This document shows positions 6,509 to 10,994 of a stretch of 10,994 nucleotides of DNA, piece after piece. The notes beneath the pieces were generated by a model. That model made no database searches and had not been told where the DNA came from. It saw only the letters and a list, made by a program, of their open reading frames with translations. The stretch's first letter is position 1, and each line of letters begins with the position of its first letter. Origin of the DNA: Bacteroidales bacterium UBA5537 (GTDB lineage Bacteria; Bacteroidota; Bacteroidia; Bacteroidales; Lentimicrobiaceae); NCBI GenBank assembly GCA_002426025.1, contig DINP01000124.1, positions 58,088 through 69,081 on the forward strand. Direction: 5' to 3'. The position numbers were made by a program, and so were the translations under genes.

Positions 6509-7819
6509 ATGAGTTCTTTTCTAATTAACGGGGGCAGGAGACTTTCAGGAGAAATAACCCCGCAAGGCGCGAAAAACGAAGCGCTCCAGATTCTCTGTGC
6601 TACCTTACTGACTTCTGAAACCGTTACCATCAACAACATCCCCGACATCAGGGATGTAAACAAGCTTATAGAATTGCTTGGCGATATGAGTGTTGAGGTA
6701 AAACCCGCAGGAACAGGCAGCTATACTTTCAAGGCCGCGAATGTTGACCTCGAATACCTAAAATCAAGCGATTTCAGAAAAAAAGGTGCCGGTTTGCGTG
6801 GTTCCATTATGATACTCGGACCGCTGCTTGCCCGTTTTGGGAAAGGCTATATCCCCCACCCTGGCGGCGATAAAATTGGTCGCCGCAGGCTCGACACTCA
6901 CTTTATCGGTTTACAAAAACTGGGTGCAAGGTTCAGTTCAGAAGGCCCAAACACTTTCTATAGCATTGATGCTTCCGAATTAAAAGGTTGCTATATGCTT
7001 CTGGATGAGGCTTCGGTTACCGGAACAGCAAACGTTTTAATGGCCGCAGTTCTTGCAAAAGGAACCACTACCATTTTTAACGCAGCCTGCGAACCTTACC
7101 TGGTTCAGCTTTGCCGTATGCTCAATAGCATGGGCGCGCGAATTTCAGGTACTGGATCAAACCTGCTGGTAATTGAAGGGGTTGAAAAACTGGGCGGAAC
7201 TACCCACACCATGCTTCCCGATATGATTGAAATCGGAAGTTTTATCGGTTTGGCCGCCATGACAGGCTCTGCAATCACCATAAAAGACGTTCATTTCAAC
7301 GAATTGGGAATAATTCCCGAAGTGTTTAAAAGGCTAGGTATTAAGATTGAACTCAGAGGCGATGATATTTATGTACCGGCTCAGGAAACCTATGAGGTTG
7401 AAACCTTTATGGATGGATCGATTATGACCATTTCAGATGCACCATGGCCCGGATTCACACCCGATCTTATCAGCATCGCCCTGGTTGTAGCCACACAGGC
7501 AAAAGGAAGTGTGCTCATTCATCAAAAAATGTTTGAAAGCCGGCTGTTTTTTGTGGATAAACTGATAGAGATGGGTTCGCAGATTATCCTTTGCGATCCG
7601 CACAGGGCAACAGTTATAGGACTTAATCACCAGTATCCACTCAGGGGAATCACCATGTCGTCGCCCGACATCAGGGCCGGAGTAGCATTGCTGATTGCGG
7701 CTCTCTCAGCCAAAGGCAAGAGCCAGATTGATAATATCGAGCAGATTGACCGCGGCTATCAGAACATTGACGGACGGTTGCGTTCACTCGGTGCCGATAT
7801 TGAACGCATTGATAATTAG
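6509..7819 (+). CDS. murA: UDP-N-acetylglucosamine 1-carboxyvinyltransferase (Asp-type MurA)
   Basis: MurA transfers enolpyruvate from phosphoenolpyruvate to UDP-GlcNAc in the cytoplasm, the first committed step of peptidoglycan synthesis. The 436-aa product has the usual length. Visible active-site residues are K22 and N23 (GAKNEA), R97 (LRGSIMILGPL), R126 in the flexible loop, D319 (WPGFTPDL; general base, equivalent of E. coli D305) and R389 (SPDIRAG; equivalent of R397). The loop reads PGGDKIGRRRLDTH, so Asp121 replaces the Cys115 of the E. coli enzyme that fosfomycin alkylates. Enzymes with Asp here are active but resistant to the drug. An AGGA stands 7 nt before the ATG, one of the few Shine-Dalgarno-like sites in the window. 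A near match to the -7 box (TATCTTTT, 6473-6480) could give extra transcription, but read-through from the DUF4290 gene is simpler. Confidence 0.98.
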   Translation: MSSFLINGGRRLSGEITPQGAKNEALQILCATLLTSETVTINNIPDIRDVNKLIELLGDMSVEVKPAGTGSYTFKAANVDLEYLKSSDFRKKGAGLRGSIMILGPLLARFGKGYIPHPGGDKIGRRRLDTHFIGLQKLGARFSSEGPNTFYSIDASELKGCYMLLDEASVTGTANVLMAAVLAKGTTTIFNAACEPYLVQLCRMLNSMGARISGTGSNLLVIEGVEKLGGTTHTMLPDMIEIGSFIGLAAMTGSAITIKDVHFNELGIIPEVFKRLGIKIELRGDDIYVPAQETYEVETFMDGSIMTISDAPWPGFTPDLISIALVVATQAKGSVLIHQKMFESRLFFVDKLIEMGSQIILCDPHRATVIGLNHQYPLRGITMSSPDIRAGVALLIAALSAKGKSQIDNIEQIDRGYQNIDGRLRSLGADIERIDN

Positions 7820-7856
7820 CCAACACATTTCCCGACTGACAAATTGGCGCTTATTA

Positions 7857-7881
7857 CCTTGCTGGCAAGCATTTTGCAAGG
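7857..7881 (+). repeat. Inverted repeat CCTTGC/GCAAGG before grpE
   Basis: CCTTGC (7857-7862) and GCAAGG (7876-7881) form a perfect 6-bp inverted repeat around 13 nt. A further GCAAG at 7865-7869 could pair with the same left arm, giving two exclusive folds. It lies 31 bp before the grpE start and has no T-tract, so it is not a typical terminator. It does not match CIRCE, the HrcA operator of heat-shock genes. A regulatory or RNA role is possible but unproven. Confidence 0.4.
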
Positions 7882-7911
7882 CAGGGCTTAAAGAATATTG
7901 AACAGGACAGA

Positions 7912-8523
7912 ATGAAAATTTTTGACAATATGGGTAAACCACGTAAAAGCAAACCTGAGGTAAAAGAAACCCTTGACAACGTTGCAACACCGGAGACTAT
8001 ACATGCTGATACCGATACTGCTGCAGAGGCAGAAAATAACAAACCGGCAATCGAAGAGGAAGCGAAGCCCGAAGACATTATTGCAGAACTGAATAAAAAG
8101 TGCCAGGATTTGAATGACAAATTTCTGCGCCTTTATTCCGAATTTGATAATTACCGTAAACGGGTAATTAAAGAAAAAGCGGAATTGAGCAAAAATGCAT
8201 CAGAAGATATGATTACCGGCTTGTTGCCGATACTTGATGATTTTGAAAGGGCTATCTCGTCTTATGATACGGTTGACACTGTTGAACCGCTGAAAGAAGG
8301 CACCTTGCTTATTTACAACAAGTTAAAAAACAGCCTCAAACAAAAAGGTGTAGTTGAAACTGAAGCAATGGGGCTTCCATTCGACACCGATTTTCACGAA
8401 GCCATTGCCAACGTGCCCGCCCCGACAGAAGAACTTAAGAACAAGATTATTGATGTAACCCAAAAAGGCTATACCCTTAACGGGAAAGTCATCAGGTTTG
8501 CCAAGGTTGTGGTTGGAAATTAG
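7912..8523 (+). CDS. grpE: GrpE nucleotide-exchange factor
   Basis: GrpE is the cytoplasmic dimeric co-chaperone that releases ADP from DnaK so that substrate can leave, and it acts as a thermosensor in some bacteria. The 203-aa product has a low-complexity acidic N-terminus (about 15-55), a long coiled-coil helix (about 55-100) containing FDNYRKR (78-84), the helix LLPILDDFERA (104-114), and a C-terminal beta-wing (about 150-203) with GLPFDTDFHEAI and the family signature ending KGYTLNGKVIRFAKVVV. The ATG at 7912 has AGGA 4 nt upstream; a second ATG at 7930 is an alternative. It follows murA by 92 bp. I found no clear -7 box there, so it may depend on read-through or on a stress promoter I cannot recognise. 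dnaJ lies 172 bp downstream. Confidence 0.97.
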   Translation: MKIFDNMGKPRKSKPEVKETLDNVATPETIHADTDTAAEAENNKPAIEEEAKPEDIIAELNKKCQDLNDKFLRLYSEFDNYRKRVIKEKAELSKNASEDMITGLLPILDDFERAISSYDTVDTVEPLKEGTLLIYNKLKNSLKQKGVVETEAMGLPFDTDFHEAIANVPAPTEELKNKIIDVTQKGYTLNGKVIRFAKVVVGN

Positions 8524-8663
8524 TCAGAGATTCCCGTGATCAGTGTCGGGGACATTTATCCTCTTCCCTGGAAATTGGTTCAGTATTTATAAAAAATAAG
8601 ACAAGATATTCGGGTAAATCCAGGATATTTTATTGAAAAGAGAAAAATAAGAAACAGCCGGAA

Positions 8664-8671
8664 TAGCTTTG
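8664..8671 (+). promoter_or_regulatory. Bacteroidota-type -7 box for dnaJ
   Basis: TAGCTTTG is a full match to TAnnTTTG and ends 24 nt before the GTG of dnaJ, the same layout as at the helicase gene. No good -33 TTG is present about 20 bp upstream (nearest at 8633-8635, 28 bp away). It suggests that dnaJ can be transcribed apart from grpE. The 172-bp gap also holds a weak CCCG/CGGG hairpin near 8531-8550 without a T-tract. Confidence 0.6.
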
Positions 8672-8695
8672 TCTGTTTCATAAAGCACCAAAAAA

Positions 8696-9844
8696 GTGGC
8701 GAAAAGAGATTATTACGAAATATTGGGGTTATCAAAAAACGCGAGTGATGCCGAGATAAAAAAGGCTTACCGTCAGATGGCTTTGAAGTATCATCCCGAT
8801 AAAAACCCGGGAAACAAGGATGCTGAAGAGCATTTCAAAGAAGCTGCTGAAGCCTACGAGGTGCTCAGCAATGCTGAAAAGCGGTCGAGATACGACCAGT
8901 TTGGCCACGATGGTATGCGCAATGGCGGTGGACAAGGCTTTGGCGGCGGCATGAGTATGGACGATATCTTCAGCCAGTTTGGCGACATCTTTGGTGGTGC
9001 ATTTGGCGGTGGTTTTGGCGGATTCAGTGGCGGAGGCAGCAGACGCAGGGTCAACAAAGGAACCAACCTCAGGGTAAAAGTTAAACTGACACTTGAAGAA
9101 ATTGCCACCGGAATTGAGAAGAAAATTAAAGTCAATAAACTGGTATCGTGCTCAACCTGTAGCGGAACCGGAGCCGCCGGAGGATCGGCCTTTTCAACCT
9201 GTTCACATTGCCGTGGCACCGGCCAGGTAACAAGGGTTACAAGTACCTTCCTCGGGCAAATGCAGACCACCTCAACCTGCCCGTATTGTAACGGAGAAGG
9301 GCAAACCATCACTAACAAATGCAACACCTGTGGCGGAAGCGGCACAACTAAAGGCGAAGAGGTTCTCAGTCTGAATATCCCGGCAGGGGTTTCTGAAGGG
9401 ATTCAACTTTCGGTAAGTGGCAAAGGTAATGCAGCTCCCCGTGGCGGAGTCCCCGGCGATCTGATAGTCCAGATAGAGGAGATTCAACATCCTGAGCTGA
9501 TCAGGGATGGATCGAATATTCTCTACGAACATTTTATCAGCTTCCCTGAAGCTACGCTGGGTACTTCAATTGAAGTCCCGACCATAGAAGGCAAAGTAAG
9601 AATCAAGATCGAACCCGGCACCCAGGGCGGCAAAGTTTTGCGCCTGAAAGGTAAAGGCATTCCTTCTCTAAATGGCTATGGCCGGGGAGATCAACTGATC
9701 AATATCAGTGTATGGACGCCACGTAACCTGAACCGACAAGAACAGGATATATTACAGAAACTGATGGAATCGGAAAACTTCAAGCCGCATCCGGGAGCTA
9801 AAGACCGATCGTTCTTCGACAGAATGAAAGAATATTTTCAATAG
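8696..9844 (+). CDS. dnaJ: Chaperone DnaJ (Hsp40, type I)
   Basis: DnaJ binds unfolded proteins, delivers them to DnaK and stimulates its ATPase. The 382-aa product has the full type I layout. The J domain (about 5-70) carries HPD at 33-35. The Gly/Phe-rich linker spans about 77-115. The zinc-binding domain has four CxxCxGxG repeats starting at C152, C169, C195 and C209, all eight Cys present. The two C-terminal substrate-binding domains run to about 340, followed by a short tail ending in RMKEYFQ. Translation starts at GTG with no Shine-Dalgarno sequence but an A-rich leader, and MAKRDYYEILG is the normal family N-terminus. It follows grpE, the usual partner, but dnaK is not in the window. 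A strong terminator begins 21 bp after the stop. The assignment is secure. Confidence 0.98.
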   Translation: MAKRDYYEILGLSKNASDAEIKKAYRQMALKYHPDKNPGNKDAEEHFKEAAEAYEVLSNAEKRSRYDQFGHDGMRNGGGQGFGGGMSMDDIFSQFGDIFGGAFGGGFGGFSGGGSRRRVNKGTNLRVKVKLTLEEIATGIEKKIKVNKLVSCSTCSGTGAAGGSAFSTCSHCRGTGQVTRVTSTFLGQMQTTSTCPYCNGEGQTITNKCNTCGGSGTTKGEEVLSLNIPAGVSEGIQLSVSGKGNAAPRGGVPGDLIVQIEEIQHPELIRDGSNILYEHFISFPEATLGTSIEVPTIEGKVRIKIEPGTQGGKVLRLKGKGIPSLNGYGRGDQLINISVWTPRNLNRQEQDILQKLMESENFKPHPGAKDRSFFDRMKEYFQ

Positions 9845-9865
9845 ATTTGCATTTGCAGGAAATTG

Positions 9866-9917
9866 AAACAGGGGATGGTTGCTTAATTTTCAGGTATCAT
9901 CCCCTGTTTGTTTAATT
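9866..9917 (+). terminator. Rho-independent terminator after dnaJ
   Basis: AAACAGGGGATG (9866-9877) and CATCCCCTGTTT (9898-9909) form a perfect 12-bp stem around a 20-nt loop. The right arm runs into GTTTAATT, an interrupted T-rich tract. It begins 21 bp after the dnaJ stop. On the opposite strand no T-tract follows, so it works best for plus-strand transcripts. It separates dnaJ from the ABC transporter genes. Confidence 0.87.
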
Positions 9918-9946
9918 CGATATACAGACTTCAATACATTAAGCCA

Positions 9947-10900
9947 ATGAGCTATTATTTTTCAGCAAAAAACATTACAAAAAGGTACGCCAATCATACC
10001 GCGCTTAGCAGCGTTAGTATTGATGTACCCAGGCAGAGTATTTTCGGACTGCTGGGGCCAAATGGCGCGGGAAAAACCTCACTGATCAGAATCATCAACC
10101 AGATTACCGGCCCCGATGAAGGTGAAATATGGTTTGATAACGAGAAACTGGCACCACATCATGTTGAGCACATAGGCTACCTGCCCGAGGAAAGGGGTTT
10201 GTACAAGAAAATGAAAGTTGGCGAACAGGCGCTCTACCTCGCCCAGCTTAAAGGTGTCAGCAAATCAGATGCACTGAAAAAGCTGAAGTATTGGTTCGAA
10301 AAGTTCGAAATTCAGGCTTGGTGGAACAAAAAAGTTGAAGAACTTTCCAAAGGAATGCAACAGAAGGTTCAGTTTATCGTCACCATCATCCATGAGCCAT
10401 CTCTGTTGATTTTTGATGAGCCGTTCAGCGGATTCGACCCGATTAACGTCAACCTGCTGAAGGAAGAAATTTTAAAACTCAGGGAAAACGGGGCCACCAT
10501 CATCTTTTCGACCCACAATATGGCGTCGGTTGAAGAGTTGTGTGATAATATTGCCCTGATCAATAATTCGCATAAGATACTTGAAGGCAGTGTAAAAGAT
10601 ATCAGGAATGCTTACAAAGCCAACGTATTTGCAATTGAATATGATGGATTCAGCGGGCCACTGAAATCAGTACTTCCGGCCGAATTTGACCTGATAGATC
10701 AAACGGTTGAGGATGATGTTACAAGAGCTACCATTAAACTACCAAAGGGAACCAGCCAGAACGAACTGATTTCCAGAATAATCCCACATGTTTCGCTTCA
10801 TTCGTTTAATGAAATCATTCCAGCGATGAACGAAATCTTTATCCAGACAGTAAATAACGCCGTAAATAATTCGGCAACCTCTCAAAACAACCACGTATGA
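9947..10900 (+). CDS. ABC exporter ATP-binding protein (NatA/YhaQ-like)
   Basis: This is the cytoplasmic ATPase of an ABC-2 type exporter, probably paired with the permease that follows. From the ATG at 9947 the product is 317 aa. It has Walker A GPNGAGKT (37-44), a Q-loop region reading YLPEERGLY with Glu instead of the usual Gln (common in this subfamily), signature LSKGM (133-137), Walker B LLIFDEP (153-159), a D-loop-like SGFDP and switch His in STHNM (H190). The C-terminal 100 residues resemble the DUF4162 extension of NatA/YhaQ-type ATPases. An in-frame TTG at 9908 overlaps the dnaJ terminator and is unlikely to be used. The stop codon overlaps the permease ATG (ATGA). NatA exports sodium in Bacillus; the substrate here is unknown. 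No clear promoter box was found in the short upstream gap. Confidence 0.95.
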   Translation: MSYYFSAKNITKRYANHTALSSVSIDVPRQSIFGLLGPNGAGKTSLIRIINQITGPDEGEIWFDNEKLAPHHVEHIGYLPEERGLYKKMKVGEQALYLAQLKGVSKSDALKKLKYWFEKFEIQAWWNKKVEELSKGMQQKVQFIVTIIHEPSLLIFDEPFSGFDPINVNLLKEEILKLRENGATIIFSTHNMASVEELCDNIALINNSHKILEGSVKDIRNAYKANVFAIEYDGFSGPLKSVLPAEFDLIDQTVEDDVTRATIKLPKGTSQNELISRIIPHVSLHSFNEIIPAMNEIFIQTVNNAVNNSATSQNNHV

Positions 10901-10994
10901 ACAAAATAGGACTCATTATCAAGCGCGAATACCTTTCGCGGGTGCAGAAGAAATCGTTTATCATTATGACGATTCTGGGGCCTATCCTTATGGC
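10897..10994 (+). CDS. ABC-2 type permease (NatB-like), only the N-terminus present
   Basis: Only 32 complete codons are seen before the window ends. The start ATG overlaps the stop of the ATPase gene by 4 nt (ATGA), a sign of translational coupling. The opening MNKIGLIIKREYLSRVQKKS, followed by FIIMTILGPILM as the beginning of the first membrane helix, is typical of NatB-like permeases (ABC2_membrane type) that pair with such ATPases. The call rests on this short piece and on position. Confidence 0.85.
   Translation, partial: MNKIGLIIKREYLSRVQKKSFIIMTILGPILM

Noticed and set aside
7820..7911. HrcA/CIRCE operator before grpE
   Set aside because: No TTAGCACTC-N9-GAGTGCTAA-like sequence is present; the inverted repeat there has a different sequence and spacing.
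8854..9345. Long minus-strand open frame opposite dnaJ (163 codons)
   Set aside because: It is Pro-rich and mirrors the Gly-rich linker and Cys repeats of DnaJ on the other strand; an antisense shadow.
9908..9946. 13-residue extension of the ABC ATPase from a TTG
   Set aside because: It overlaps the dnaJ terminator stem, and the sequence after the ATG at 9947 begins the normal ATPase fold.

Overview
The window looks like chromosomal DNA of a Bacteroidota bacterium, probably of the Bacteroidales type. Four signs support this. Good matches to the Bacteroidota -7 promoter box (TAnnTTTG) lie just upstream of genes. Several genes lack a Shine-Dalgarno sequence and have A-rich leaders. A DUF4290 gene sits directly before murA, an arrangement I know from this phylum. 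The MurA active-site loop reads GGDKIGRRR, also a Bacteroidota form. I see no transposases, phage genes, CRISPR arrays, tRNA or rRNA genes. Base composition looks even, so this reads as a core-genome segment rather than an island.

Left part, minus strand (1-2991). A three-gene operon reads right to left: a LiaF-like membrane protein with a C-terminal domain of repeated FGG motifs (start at 2520), a LytS/YpdA-type four-TM sensor kinase (start at 1782), and a LytTR response regulator that overlaps the kinase and runs off the left edge. A -7 box at 2549-2556 starts this operon. Just upstream, a hairpin plus T-tract (2635-2666) ends the transcript of an isolated gene for an 89-aa protein of unknown function (2722-2991).

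Middle, plus strand (3145-7819). A promoter at 3145-3175 drives a GTG-started PcrA/UvrD-type helicase. After a 303-bp intergenic stretch with a -7 box and a possible long leader come a DUF4290 protein and MurA, the first committed enzyme of peptidoglycan synthesis. This MurA has Asp in place of the fosfomycin-target Cys. The DUF4290 protein appears to be built from two diverged copies of one unit, offset by exactly 93 residues.

Right part, plus strand (7857-10994). grpE and dnaJ encode the two co-chaperones of DnaK (dnaK itself is absent). dnaJ has its own -7 box and ends in a 12-bp perfect-stem terminator. Then an ABC exporter begins: a NatA/YhaQ-like ATPase whose stop codon overlaps the start of a NatB-like permease cut off by the window edge.

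The region is mostly housekeeping. The most interesting signals are the LiaF-like protein wired to a LytS/LytTR pair (a cell-envelope stress module with a different kinase class from LiaFSR of Firmicutes), the internal duplication in DUF4290, and the Asp-type MurA.
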